The translations under genes and the position numbers were made by a program. Of a stretch of 64,000 bases of DNA, positions 10,860-23,768 are shown one piece after another (the stretch's first letter is position 1; every line of letters begins with the position of its first letter). The notes beneath the pieces are model-generated. The model was not told the DNA's origin. It ran no database searches and saw nothing but the letters and a program-made list of their open reading frames with translations. The DNA comes from Gibbula magus (lineage: Eukaryota > Mollusca > Gastropoda > Trochida > Trochidae). The stretch spans positions 9,567,756 to 9,631,755 of the forward strand of contig OW388292.1 of NCBI GenBank assembly GCA_936450465.1, written 5' to 3'.

Positions 10860-13060
10860 TTTTTTGCCAAACATGCAATTGTAGTGTTTCTTGTTCATCA
10901 GACGAAGAATATGTTTGCTCTAAAATCTAACATTTTGTGAAAATGCCTTCTTAAGTGCTTTATGATAAAAGAACATAAACGCAAATATGCTTAATAGAGG
11001 AAAAAGCATTCATCATCTACTTTTTTCTAAACATTTGACATATATTTTACAATGATTATCACTATCATCATTATTCATTGTCAGTATAGTTGGTTGCAAT
11101 TGTCATTGCCATTATTATTGTCATCATAATAGGACTGTTATAAAATATCTTAACTTGTAGAAAGATAAAACTCAATTAGACATACTTCAGACAACAAAAC
11201 CTACTGTTATTGCTGACTCAAGATAAATTCAAGGTGACAACATCTGATATAGTATACATGTAGAAGCAGGTATTTTACCCAGGTTATCAGAGCTAAACGA
11301 ATGCACCTGTCGCTTGCGATTGTTCGCTCTTGTGCGAAACATTAGTGCGTGTGGGCACATTTATCGAAACCGGTTTAAATCTTAACAAAATCAGTGTAAG
11401 ATTTTTGTGAACACTTGAGAGCCTGGTGAACAAATATTGACAAATCATTCCTGGGTTTCTTAAATCATAACTGTTGACAAGTGAGATGATTCGGATTTAT
11501 CTAGCTTCATCCAGGGGAAATCATTTTACCTGCATATACAGTAATATTCTGGATTGCTGATTATTTAACCCTGGAAAACACTGGATCATTAGTTCCAGAA
11601 TTATAAACCTCTTCTGACCTCACTCTATTGTCTCTCCAGGGTCTTCTTTCACCGACTAAACCTACACAAGTAGTTTACCAGGCATTCCCTTGATTTCTGT
11701 AGGAATGCCGGTGCTGATTTGAATTGGTTTCTTATGACTTTAAGTAACAACATGTCAGTTCTTTACATTCTCTGTAGTTTATATTATGACATTTCTCTTC
11801 CAATCAATCAAATGTGCATGTCAACTCAGTAAAGCATATGACATTAATGGATGTATTAATAATGACATAAGATGTTCAAATGGATAAAACGTAAAATCGA
11901 AGACCACACTATAAAAAATGCATAGACAAAATATAAAACTTCAACATTAACAAAATTATCAAACTCAAACTCTTTATTCTCGAAAACCACTCTCGTTGGT
12001 ACAAGAGTGAGTGAGTGAGTTATTGTTCAAAGCCGTTTCGGCAGTATTGCAGCCATTAGCGGCGATGCTGGTACAAGAGATAAAGTTTATAATAATGATA
12101 CATAAAACATAAAAGCAAGATGGCATGGTATAATTATTCACATACAATATATAGGAAGTCCTTTCAGAATACAGTTGAATCACAGTTGACACAAAATCAT
12201 GTATGTCTTTTTCACATTTTTATCAATAATATTAAGATAAACAGTGCTAAATTTTTGGATTGAACAAAGCTTTGGTCTACAAATATGTTTTTATAAGTCA
12301 TTAAGTTTGGAAATGACAAATATTTCTTAGGAATGTATTTCTGTCTTTGTTCTAGAAAAGCATGGCATTTGAATAAATAATGGAATTCATCTGCAATTGC
12401 AGGGGATTAACAAATATTGCATCAGAACATATCATGATATCTGAATTATATGTTTGCTCACATTTTAATTGATTTGTTTAGTAAGTATTACTTCAATTAA
12501 ACTTTTCTTTTTTTTTAAATTGTGATTCTTCTATTTTGTCGTTATGGTAGGAATTCTGGATTGTCATGGCATCTCCAATATTACCTATTTCTATATATAA
12601 CAGATACCTACCGACATATCTGCGGATTCATGCAGGTGATACCAAGTGCATCCCCTATCCACACATCCACCCCACATCCCAACTTGCTCTAAGAGGGTTC
12701 CAAGTATGTTTCATGGATCCAATGACAACATAGAATTATTCATATTTGATTGTCAGGTGTGATAGACGGGTTAGGGTACCCCTCCAAATGGAATCCTGGC
12801 TCAACTTCTAATATGTCAGATGTGTATATAGTAAATGATCAGTGCGGGTATACCCATTACCTTAGATCACTAGGCAGGGAGAAACAAAAATACACTGATA
12901 AGAATTTATATATATATATATATATTTATAACTTTATCTAGCTGGCTGTTCTTAAGTAAGTGTTAGATATATGAGACTGGAGTGACTACAACCTGATAGT
13001 AATAAAAGTAGATTTATGTTAAATCACTGTCTTATATGTATGCCTTTCTTTCCTTGAGAC
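10860..13060. other. Noncoding, no gene seen
   Basis: AT-rich DNA with no recognisable exon. It contains the truncated SINE at 11997-12079 and a short TA microsatellite near 12908-12926; otherwise I see nothing. Confidence 0.5.
11997..12079 (-). mobile_element. 5'-truncated SINE insertion with 11-bp target duplication
   Basis: The 11-bp word TGGTACAAGAG occurs at 11997-12007 and 12069-12079, flanking 61 bp (12008-12068). The insert reads TGAGTGAGTGAG at its left end, which is the 3' tail microsatellite when read on the minus strand, followed by a module resembling the tail of the SINE at 47519-47818. A tail-end fragment with a perfect direct repeat is what a target-primed reverse-transcription event that stopped early would leave. 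Confidence 0.7.
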
Positions 13061-13274
13061 CATGTTTTACGTTAGACTCCAGGAACAGAAATCGATGAGT
13101 GAGAGCGATGTAAGTTGGCTGTGATATAGCTAGCATCAATTGCATCACGACCCGGACGGACGGGTGTGCTACCGACACACTCTACCCAGTGAGTGAGAGA
13201 GCGTGAGAGCGTGTGTAAATATATCGGTCACGATTGAATACAAAGAAGTGACTGGCATCAGCCTCGACACTCAC

Positions 13275-13412
13275 CTCGAAGCGCGGTACAGTGAAGTAAC
13301 TGCTACTGGACGGGAAGGACACGGCATCCCGGCGTCCCAGCACGTGAGGGGGGATGACTTGGTCCAGTGACAAGGGAATCGGGTACACCGTACTATCCGG
13401 GTAGGCTGCCAT
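13275..13412 (-). CDS. Putative first coding exon of an unidentified gene
   Basis: The minus strand has an ATG at 13412 in a good context (GTGATGGCA), followed by 46 codons ending in Glu at a consensus donor GTGAGT (13274-13269), phase 0. The peptide begins MAAYPDSTVYPIPLSLDQ and ends TVPRFE. It is rich in Pro and Ser and has no domain I recognise. The exon lies in a CpG-rich island unlike its AT-rich surroundings. The rest of the gene would lie at lower coordinates, but I see no second exon before position 1, so the first intron would have to span more than 13 kb. It could also be a chance frame in a CpG-rich promoter region. Confidence 0.45.
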
Positions 13413-13765
13413 CACATAACAGCGGCCCTCCCTCCACGCTTCCTTCCTTCAGGCCGCCGTGCACCGCGACCACTGGGCCTGACCTACTTTCATTGTAGGG
13501 GTGAAAGGTCCCGAATTCGCCAGCTCCTCGCCTCTCGTGCCACACGTCTCGTGCTAATCTCGAGATTGACGTCACAATTGTGTGCTGTGCAGTTTACCAG
13601 TGTATTCGATAATCCCCTGTGGTAAAGGCACTGTGTTCATCAAGCGAGAGTCGTGACGCTTGACAAACCGGCGTACCTCTCTGGGTGATATAGTTTGTAC
13701 GTCTGCCGAAGGAAATAAAGCTTGTTCCCAAGTACGGAAGTTTAGACGCTCGTATCCGGACTTCT
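13413..13765 (-). promoter_or_regulatory. CpG-rich candidate promoter and 5' leader
   Basis: A stretch distinctly richer in CpG than its flanks, directly upstream of the putative minus-strand first exon. It includes a GACGTCA (CRE-like) word near 13568-13574. No clear TATA box is seen. Assignment as a promoter depends on the exon call being correct. Confidence 0.35.
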
Positions 13766-13779
13766 ACGTATTATTTTTT

Positions 13780-15119
13780 AATCAGAGCAATGTCACTTGA
13801 CATAAGTTATTAATGGCAATTAACAAATTGATTTCTATTAACTAATTAGTAATTATTGGTCTCAAATAAATGTTTTATATTATTTGCATCATTAGGTGAC
13901 ATCGTTTAGCAATGTAAACGTTTTGTAGAGTGTCGCCAGTCTCTTCTGCACATGTTACTAAAATATAAAGTTGAGAATTATGCACATTTTACATTCATAA
14001 CATTGAAACACATTGTGTTAAACACATTAACTCGAGAAAAGCCAATGTTTCATAACATAAAGTATTAGGAGATAATTGTCTATAAATGATCATCACGTAT
14101 AATTATATCGGATATAGTCACCATTGATCGATGACGTCTATAAGCATTATAGTGTTAACGTATCACTGTTCACCTCGTATCGATTTCATTTAACTTGTAT
14201 GTTTCCATGGTAATGTGTGACTGCATTGAATAAATACTATGTGTTGTGTTTCTATGGTAACGAGGTAATAATTATCTTTCTGGAATAACATACACGAATT
14301 GAAGTAAATGATGATGCACCTTGATGAAACAGACGCTGCGGTTCCTGGGAAACACTATTATGTATGTGGTTTTTAAGTCCAATTTTTAGCGAAATATGTA
14401 GATGCGGGACAGCAATGACTTATAGACTGTTTGAAGAAAATTTGTTATCTACCGTGTGGAATGAAGACAATAGTATGGGAATTTTAATTGATAAAGAAAA
14501 TAAGATTTGCATTTCGAAATCATTTAGAAATAGAATACATTAGAAAACAGGTTGTCTGGATTCAATCTTGTTTCTTGTCAGTTGCCGATTTCGTTCAAAT
14601 GGAACATTTATGTTCATCATAAAATATTTAAACAATACATACATTGCAAAGGTCCTGTTTTTATAATTAAAACAAAATATGGTCAAAATAGTGATACGAG
14701 CCTTGGTAGAACTTAACGATAGTGAGTCACGAATTGTCAGTTGCTTCTCTAAAAGTTTGAAGAATACTACAATAGATACATTACTTTAGATTTCAGCTTG
14801 TACAGCTTTTAGGTCTTCATAAGGGGGTCAAGAAATTTGATTTTAGGGATTGACCGCTTTGTCCCTTATTAGAAGCTGAAAGGGTTTATTTCGTATTTAG
14901 CAATGACATCAATAGATCAGTAGGTATAGTAACAATAGCACTAGAGCTAGCGCATATATAGTGCTTTACAAAATTTGATCATTTTAAACAATGTTGTGTG
15001 GTAACAAATGATATAAATGATTATTGATCATAAAAGTACGCAGGTAATACTTCCTGCACAACTGTTGACAAGATCGACATATATATCGGCCTTATATATC
15101 ACTGTAAATATAAAAAAAT
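13780..15119. other. Noncoding, nothing recognised
   Basis: AT-rich sequence without repeats, exon-like frames or RNA genes that I can support. Confidence 0.45.
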
Positions 15120-16770
15120 CAATTTAAAAGTTGTAGTCGGACGGTGCCTGAGGTAAATATGCAATTTGTCAATTTGACAATCGACAACATATTGACAACC
15201 CATTTAGGTTGTCATTCTGGACTGTAAAGGTTGTCAATTTGACAATTAAAAAGTTGTAGTCCTATACGGTGCCTGAGATGAATATGCAAGTTGTCAATTT
15301 GACAACCGGCAACCTAGTGACAACCTGATTAGGTCGTCATTCAGGAGTGTGTATTGTCAGATAGCTGTCAATATATTGTCAAATGTTGACAATATATAGC
15401 TATCTTACTTTGTCGAATAAAAAGCCAAACCTGTAAGGAAAAATAATAAAAGGACAATGTCACAATGGACAACTTGTTTTAAGCTTGACTTTAAATAAAC
15501 ACATCAAAATAAATACTTATAAATAGCATGAATGGATCCTACATAATTGTCAAATCCTCATTAACCATTGGAGTTACTTGACGCTTAAAAACAATAAACA
15601 AAATGTGATAGTGATGACTGTTTATTCACAACAGCAGGAGATAAACTCATAAGATCAATTATATGATAAAAAATGAATACACAGTTGATCAACGAAATTA
15701 TCACATCCTTATGTCATAATCCAGAATGTTCCATGTTAGTGTTCATATTCCAAGGTGAATTCACAACTGGAGGTGTGAGTATATAGATATAATCAGTTCG
15801 ACCTACGAACCTGTACATATCATACATTGTATTTGTGTTCGACCTAAGCAATGTCAATCTTGCTAACATGTGACTTGCTTACTCCAAAGAAATATGCTTC
15901 CTCAAACCGTCTTCTAGTAGAGTATACAAGACATCTCTCACTGTATTACTCCCAATAGCCGCGATGGTTCCTTTCTACATATGGTGGTTATCATCGAAAT
16001 ATTTCCACTGTGTCGCGTCCGATCGCTCTTTTGTACCTGTAAAATGAAGTGAAATCCTAGTATTGGAAATTTAGAATCAAATATAGAAAGCATTTAGATG
16101 TAAAAACGTGTAAATGTTTATCCTACATATCACAGCTTTTAATACAAATTATGTAAAATGTTTATCCACCGTGGTTTATCTATCCAATTATAATATTCTT
16201 ACTAAGACTAAAAAATACTTTAAATGTATAAACAAAAGTTAGAAACCCCAGTTATTATTAACTTATTATCACAACTCACCCAAACTCATGAAACTTTACA
16301 TATGTATTCTTTGTTTAATATTGATTATGGATGCAAGAAATTTAAATTACAATACTAACTATGATTTTCGATATCTTCTGATTTACCGTTGTTGAGTTCG
16401 TTACGTTTCTGTTGACCTTGGAGGGAACGGAAGTAACGACGACGCATGCGTCAGCCATTTGACAATTTTTAGGTTGTCAGAATGACAATGAACAGTTGTC
16501 AGCTTGCATCAAGCACATTTTGTCATCAAATGTAGCTGTAATGAAGTAATGTCATCGATGTGTGCCTTTCAAAGACGTTTTTGGTATAAACGTGAAAGAT
16601 AATGTAAATTTACTATTGAGCCTGATATGTCACATTTACAACTTTCATTGTCAATTTAACAACGCCCATTGTCATGTTAACATCATACAGTTGTACAGTA
16701 TGACAATGCTCATTGTCATACCATGAATGACAATGTAAAAGGTTGTCAAAACGACAATTTGATTCTTTCA
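15120..16770. repeat. Region dense in TTGTCA/TGACAA words
   Basis: Inverted words of the form TTGTCAATTTGACAA occur at about 15162, 15229 and 15290 in a partly duplicated block (two copies of a roughly 120-bp unit that both include TTGTAGTC and GGTGCCTGAG). A second cluster at 16450-16770 again has many TTGTCA and TGACAA words in both orientations. The DNA between (about 15420-16440) lacks them. This could be one element whose two ends are rich in a repeated motif, but I find no clean terminal repeats or target duplication. Confidence 0.5.
15360..15404. repeat. Long imperfect hairpin
   Basis: The 45-bp sequence starting GATAGCT and ending AGCTATC folds back on itself. An ATATATTGTCAA arm pairs with TTGACAATATAT around a 3-nt loop; four extra bases (GTCA) bulge on the left arm. 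Confidence 0.75.
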
Positions 16771-17040
16771 GTGTATACAGTATTCCTGTTCTTCTCCTCT
16801 ACAAAATTCGTATAAAGCGTCATAAAATCAAAACAATTGAGTTATCTAAATCAGTTTATTGATTTAAAAACCGCTAATGCCTTTCTTAAATATGATAACT
16901 GAATTGATGTGTTTTCCTATATATCTCCCATGTATCTCCCTTATGAAAACCACATATAAACCCAGTTTATTAAAAGTATCAAAATTCATAAAAGAAGGTC
17001 TTTATATCTTTTGATTACAAGCTAACCTGTAAGCCCCGCT

Positions 17041-17187
17041 CATGCGCCACTGTTTGCATACATGTGCAAACATACACATATATATGCATAGTTACATGTA
17101 TGTAAACGTGGCGCATGAACGCAAATGTATACATGTGTATATTTGCGTGGTCATGAGTCAAGAGGTAGTGCAAATGTATTTTTGCAC
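17041..17187. repeat. Cluster of three palindromes
   Basis: CATGCGCCAC... at 17041-17064 pairs almost perfectly with ...GTGGCGCATG ending near 17119, around a 30-nt loop. Next comes GCAAATGTATACATGTGTATATTTGC (17121-17146, described by its ends GCAAAT and ATTTGC), then GTGCAAA...TTTGCAC at 17168-17187. A related word, ATGGCGCATGTACGCATTGC, recurs at 17936-17955, on the other side of the Harbinger relic, so these may be degraded ends of that element. Confidence 0.6.
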
Positions 17188-17257
17188 ATGTGCGATGTTG
17201 TCAGGTCAGGATATCCCATCAGGACATCCTATATTTTGTTTTCATTCCGTCTATTTA

Positions 17258-17786
17258 TCATTCCAAGATCTCAGAGTTTGTAAAGATACGAGCATCATAT
17301 GCTCGTCCCAGCTAGCCCATCATAATGTCTGTAAATATGTATAGAAAATCACAGACAGCTTGCAACACAATCGAATAAAACCCCTTTTGATAAATGTAGT
17401 CTCCATGATTCTGCGATGGTGCAATAATATGGATGTGTGACCTATCTATGGACCCTGCACAATGTGGAAAACCCCAAATCTGCTCATAACCCATCATAAC
17501 CTGCCGCAGTTCATCCCCTTTTGGAAACTTGATGACTTCCGCCGCCATCTTCTCCATGAAAGCATTGCAGACTCCTGGACATATGTCGCAGCCGTAGAAG
17601 ATGAATAACACCAAACACCAAAGAGATGAATAACAGTTCTATATATTCAGCTGTTGTTGCAAGCCAGTAGATTGTTATTGCTATTTGAAGTCTAACAGAT
17701 AATTTTACATTTGTATTGGTCTGCTTTTCCAGTAATCCAGACATTTGTGCAAGATTCTTGTCCATTTGTGAAACTTTGAACAACAT
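17258..17786 (-). pseudogene. Decayed PIF/Harbinger transposase fragment
   Basis: The minus strand encodes pieces of a DDE_Tnp_4 (HARBI1-like) transposase. Starting near 17786 a frame reads the N-terminal part containing YWLATTAEY. After about 17640 the reading must shift frame, and then a frame with CNAFMEKMAAEVIKFPKGDE, a WGFPHCAGSID motif carrying the first catalytic Asp, and KGFYSIVLQAVCD follows. Beyond that, a stop replaces the usual Trp of the GWPG motif (near 17310), and a recognisable AYDARIFTNSE remnant ends at 17258. The SIDRSH motif has Arg where active relatives have Gly. The C-terminal part with the second Asp and the Glu is missing. This is a dead copy. Confidence 0.85.
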
Positions 17787-18020
17787 CGTTCTTATAACTG
17801 TTTCTGAAAGATATCCCCACTCCTGCTATTACTGGTGACCATTTATGTCATCACCATATAGGCAAAACATGACCAAGTCTTGCGCTCAAATGAAGGAAAC
17901 TGAAAATTTAATGCATCAAAATACATACCAACAGATGGCGCATGTACGCATTGCAATTATTTTTTTTAAAAACTTGTATAATTTTATACTGTTCTCTATG
18001 TCACTTATTACAAATAAACG

Positions 18021-18062
18021 CTGTTCTATTCTGTTCTGTTCTGTTCTGTTCTGTTCTGTTCT
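18021..18062 (+). repeat. CTGTT pentanucleotide microsatellite
   Basis: About eight copies of CTGTT with one CTATT variant. Confidence 0.95.
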
Positions 18063-19309
18063 TATAGGTACAAAGTATCTTCAAAAACTTTTCGCAAAAT
18101 TTGTGACGCAGAGCACATGTATGGAACTCCTTCTGCTAGGAGTCAATGAAAGGACACTAGTTTGAATTCACAAGAAAAAGTGAAGGCAGATAAGATGATA
18201 GACTCGATGGTCGTACAGAATGTCTACGGCTCGGGTTCTACAGCGATTTGCTATCAATTATACATGTCTGTTCCATTTTTAGTAACGAATCGGCTGGGGA
18301 ACTCCTTATATGGTAACGTTGCAAATACGGCAATTGATCGCTCAGGTGATTTAAACAATATATTTCCGATATTGTACACGATTTTAGTAACACTGTAACA
18401 CAATGCTTTAGTATAACACAATGCTGCTTGAAAAACTTCAAATTTTTAGTGCCAAAATTATACAATCACTTTAACTGCACTGCAGACAGCCATTCAATGT
18501 GTGTAAACATAATACCAAACATTCATGTCACAAATCACCTAACTTGCTTATTTTACTTGTACAACCCCTGGAGACCTTTAGACTCTAAAATGTATTTGTG
18601 GTATTTTTTATAGATACAGAATGAAAATAATGGAAAGATGTCTTCTGTGAAATAGTTTTATTAAAATCTTGGAAGATTTAGTATCCAACACGCAGGTGCA
18701 GTGTATGATACCAAACATGAGCTATAAAACATAGTTCCCTGACAAACAACACATGCAATATTGCCCTTTCAAATAATTACTTCTTTACGATTGCGAAATA
18801 CACACGTGACTATATACAGCGCCGTCTTGGCTACATAATCCATAATTTTTTTTTAGATATTTAATAATTCTACCCACGTTTTGAAGCAGGAGATGATGTG
18901 ATGAGCGAATAGAAAACCATCAAAGACGTAGGACAAACGTGCTATTATATTTCATCGCAATCGTGACCATTTATTTTTTATAATGAAATGCAAAGGGTCT
19001 GATTTCAATCCGAGCATACGTCTCCTGTATATCGGTGCCTGTATACACGCCTTTATACACCACTGTCGTGACAGTTCGATATATACCATATATTCTAGCA
19101 CCTATACATAAACTGGTGTTGCTCTTGATACCGTCAATAATACTGCGATCAAATTGTGTCAAAATGTCATAAAACGGATATAATTTCGTGTTATAACAAT
19201 ATAGGGTTGCAAGTTGTAAGTAATATCCATGCATATACCAAATACATGTTCTTTTCACACATATTAACCCATAACTATCATGGTAAAATAGGTGTGGGGG
19301 AGAGAAGGG

Positions 19310-19330
19310 GGTGTGTGTGTGTGTGTGTGT
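19310..19330 (+). repeat. GT dinucleotide microsatellite
   Basis: Ten GT repeats following a G-rich run. Confidence 0.95.
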
Positions 19331-21890
19331 TGTCCGGTTTTCGATTTTTAAAAAATCAATACTTTTACCGTTATATCGTCCGTATACTGAGTCGACTAAG
19401 ATCAACATAGCAATTTTTGGCAACAGTCAGTACTTCTCGATAACATAACATAACAACAAACAACACAATGGATGTACCTTTAACGTTGATAGTGTATATG
19501 TGGAAAACAGTTCAAATATAGTATAGTGAATACGTGTTTCATATTCCTTGAATTACCGGCTGTAAGCAGATTAAGTATTAGACAGCAGATTCGTTATTCG
19601 GTAGATGTCTTCACATATTGCTTTACAACAACAAACGAAACTATCAACACGAAGGTCTGAATAAAAAGGTTGCCAGCAACGATCGTTTTCTTATTTTGTA
19701 GAATTATTTAACGGAATGGCAATCTTTCTGCTTAAACATGTAACAGTCGTCGTTATACAATTGAAACGCGTTGCCTCAAATTCGTAAATTATCTCACCTC
19801 ATCCAAAGCTTGAGAAGTTGTTAAATGCGTTTAAAACCCCAAACCCCCTCACCTCACCTTACCTCTGCACTCCAGCGCGTTCTTTCTGAGTTCCTGTCAT
19901 AAGTGTGTAGATAAACAGACCTAGGTCTTTAAACTAGGAAGTACTCGATATATACCTGTAGACGTGATTTACAACCTGTTGATCACTGCCTCGCAACGCT
20001 ACAGGTATGTATGCTCTTGGTTTAAAGCATTATAGTTCCACACGATTGTAACAAGGATATGTGTTTCAAGATTCAAATCGAAAAGTAGGTTCAAGTAGAA
20101 AACCAATGTTATAATCATGAACGATTACACCTACCCAGCTTTGGTACGATACAACAGAACAAACTAAATATAAAGAACATGAGCATAGGAAACATATACA
20201 TGTCTAAAGATAGAATGTATTTGGTGTGAAGCCACAAATAGTTCCTGGAAACGCACTCGATGTGATGTTCAGGATTGAAATACAGTACCCCTACTTCCAT
20301 TCAAGGACCCCAAACTAAAATAAATAAGATGACAGTGTAAACAGAAACATTCATTGTTCAAAGTTACAGTTTTAGCGGTTTGGAACCAATGACTTTGAAT
20401 TACTTCTGTTTTTGAAAAAGAAAACCAGTGTTGTTCAAAAGTTTACTGAAGCAGAAGATCTGACATGCATCAGCAATGACTTTATGTATCGTGGTAATAC
20501 CACGTTAATGAGGTATACGGTAACTTTAATAGTTTGTCGAGCAATAACGTTTACATCCGGGAGAAATACATTGACTGGTAACATGAGTTATAAGTTATAG
20601 ACCAAACTAGCAGTCCCATTCATAATGTCCATTTCAATAGATAAGACATTGGCTCAATTTGTTAGAATTAATGTCGCATAGATTGGGACCATTGGATGTC
20701 AAAACAAATTATAGGAAAAGTATATATTTGATAACATATACTGAGATGTACAATAATATTTTGGCAGAATTTATTTCTTAGATCTCAATAAAATTGGCAT
20801 TGTAGGAAAAAATGAAATTCGGTCTTGCACAGGAAATAATCAGAAAGGACATAACATAACATAAAGTGTCTTCTGATATAATACATCAGCACGAATGGAT
20901 AAAGTTAAAAACATTCGAAGCTTGTCGAACTATACGAAGTTTTAATTTCTTTCATGGTTCAACTGATTTCTTCACTAGGTATCAATGAAATATGTACATA
21001 TTTGAACTAAACACTGAGGTGACAGTGTCATTAGTCTTGCCGTGCAGCGAGGTCATTTATGCATCGTGTTAAATTGTTACACCCGATTGTCTCCCGGTCC
21101 GGTCTCACGGTGCGACTTGTCGCAACAACTTGTAGCTTCAATTTTTGGTATCGACTTTCCTTTTTATAAAATTCCGTGGATGAGTTGATGCAACTTGGTT
21201 GTTCTCAGTTACATTTGAATACTACACGTTGTACCCACAAATCGCCTCTTGAGAACGGGCCTTCAGCTAATTGCGTTCGCTCCTGTATCTTTACTATATA
21301 ATTTTCATATCCATAAACAATTTTTAAGTTGAATGACATTTTTGATTTATGAATCAGAGCACATGTCACACTGAATGTATTCTTGCCAATTAACTTATTC
21401 GAAGCTTTCATTTTTCTTCTTTTCTCTCCCACAATGATTTATCGTCCAATAATGTAAAATGAGGTGAACTTTTCACCCGGATATGGAGTAAACTGCAGCA
21501 CACGTTACAGGAGACGCGTATGTTATTTCCCGTAATGAAACGCAATCGATAACACGTGTCACGTGACCTAATTGCACTGATTGATATTGTTTTCCCACAA
21601 TGCAATACAATGAAAGAGACTCAAGATTGCGTGTCGTGTCACCGGCGATATTATTTGTCTTCCAGTTCTATTCCAACATGACTGACATATGAATATTAAC
21701 CGTGTTGACGTTATTGATGTTGGTTATTGACCGGTAGAACAATATCACTGTTCAGTGCGTATCGATTGGCCTGTTCTCATTGGTCGCAATGTAACAGTTG
21801 ATAGTACAATATAGGAAGAGTTTTTACATGTATGGATGTATACATTTATAATACCAAATTTCATTCATTTAACTCGTTCAGTATTTAACG

Positions 21891-23369
21891 CATCAATAAA
21901 CATTACTTGTTCTGATCTATCATTTCACTCATCTATATACATTACTTGTCCTGATCTATCATTTAACTCATCTATATGCATTACTTGTCCTGATCTATCA
22001 TTTCACTCATCTATATACATTACTTGTTCTGATCTATCATTTCACTCATCTATATGCATTACTTGTCCTGATCTATCATTTCACTCATCTATATACATTA
22101 CTTGTTCTGATCTATCATTTCACTCATCTATATGCATTACTTGTCCTGATCTATCATTTCACTCATCTATATACATTACTTGTTCTGATCTATCATTTCA
22201 CTCATCTATATGCATTACTTGTCCTGATCTATCATTTCACTCATCTATATACATTACTTGTTCTGATCTATCATTTCACTCATCTATATACATTACTTGT
22301 TCTGATCTATCATTTCACTCATCTATATGCATTACTTGTCCTGATCTATCATTTCACTCATCTATATACATTACTTGTTCTGATCTATCATTTAACTCAT
22401 CTATATACATTACTTGTTCTGATCTATCATTTCACTCATCTATATACATTACTTGTTCTGATCTATCATTTCACTCATCTATATGCATTACTTGTCCTGA
22501 TCTATCATTTCACTCATCTATATACATTACTTGTTCTGATCTATCATTTCACTCATCTATATACATTACTTGTTCTGATCTATCATTTCACTCATCTATA
22601 TGCATTACTTGTCCTGATCTATCATTTCACTCATCTATATACATTACTTGTTCTGATCTATCATTTCACTCATCTATATACATTACTTGTTCTGATCTAT
22701 CATTTCACTCATCTATATACATTACTTGTTCTGATCTATCATTTCACTCATCTATATGCATTACTTGTCCTGATCTATCATTTCACTCATCTATATACAT
22801 TACTTGTTCTGATCTATCATTTCACTCATCTATATACATTACTTGTTCTGATCTATCATTTCCCTCATCTATATACATTACTTGTTCTGATCTATCATTT
22901 CACTCATCAATAAACATTACTTGTTCTGATCTATCATTTCACTCATCTATATACATTACTTGTTCTGATCTATCATTTCACTCATCTATATACATTACTT
23001 GTTCTGATCTATCATTTCACTCATCTATATACATTACTTGTTCTGATCTATCATTTCACTCATCTATATACATTACTTGTTCTGATCTATCATTTCACTC
23101 ATCTATATACATTACTTGTTCTGATCTATCATTTCACTCATCTATATGCATTACTTGTTCTGATCTATCATTTCACTCATCTATATACATTACTTGTTCT
23201 GATCTATCATTTCACTCATCAATAAACATTACTTGTTCTGATCTATCATTTCACTCATCTATATACATTACTTGTTCTGATCTATCATTTCACTCATCCA
23301 TATACCACGCCTGTCCACGTCCATAATTTCACTCATCTATATACATTACTTGTTTTGGTCTATCATTTT
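21891..23369 (+). repeat. 39-bp satellite, about 38 copies
   Basis: The unit contains TTACTTGTTCTGATCTATCA and ACTCATCTATATACA. Copies differ mainly at two linked sites (ATACA with GTTCT, or ATGCA with GTCCT), and in the left part the two forms alternate, giving a 78-bp higher-order unit. Because 39 is divisible by three and one phase has no stop, a 496-codon open frame crosses the array; its peptide is a 13-residue repeat with no flanking gene structure, so I treat it as satellite and not protein. Confidence 0.95.
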
Positions 23370-23768
23370 TCCTCGGTTTAAGATCAATAGTTAAACGCGT
23401 GGTGTTGTGTAAACACCAAAGAATATGATATCAATAAAATACCTCCCGTAGTATTCAACACTAGTTGCTAATTGGCCATCAAAGATCTATAAAAGTAAGT
23501 TGATTGGTTCTTTTTCGCCAATAGTGTTGATGACGTCACATATGTCGTGAGATCTCCTCATTAAACAGCGATCAAATCTTTATAGACTTACACTGCTGCC
23601 ACAGAACAAGGACACATATTGCACACAAATAGTAAATTTTATGCCAACACCAGTTCTTGCTGTAGATGTGAAAATAAATAAATCACGTGTACTGTAAAGT
23701 AATATGTTTTAATTATTACTGAAACGTAGTGTTGCCTATAGATGTGTAGGTGTACATATACTTTATCA

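Larger units (their letters stand above)
17790..21890. other. Noncoding, microsatellites only
   Basis: No exon, RNA gene or larger repeat that I can support. Two simple repeats stand out and are listed separately. Confidence 0.45.

Noticed and set aside
21836..23326. 496-codon open frame as a secreted repeat protein
   Set aside because: It coincides with a 39-bp satellite whose unit length is divisible by three. The peptide is a bare 13-residue repeat with no signal peptide, promoter or splice context.
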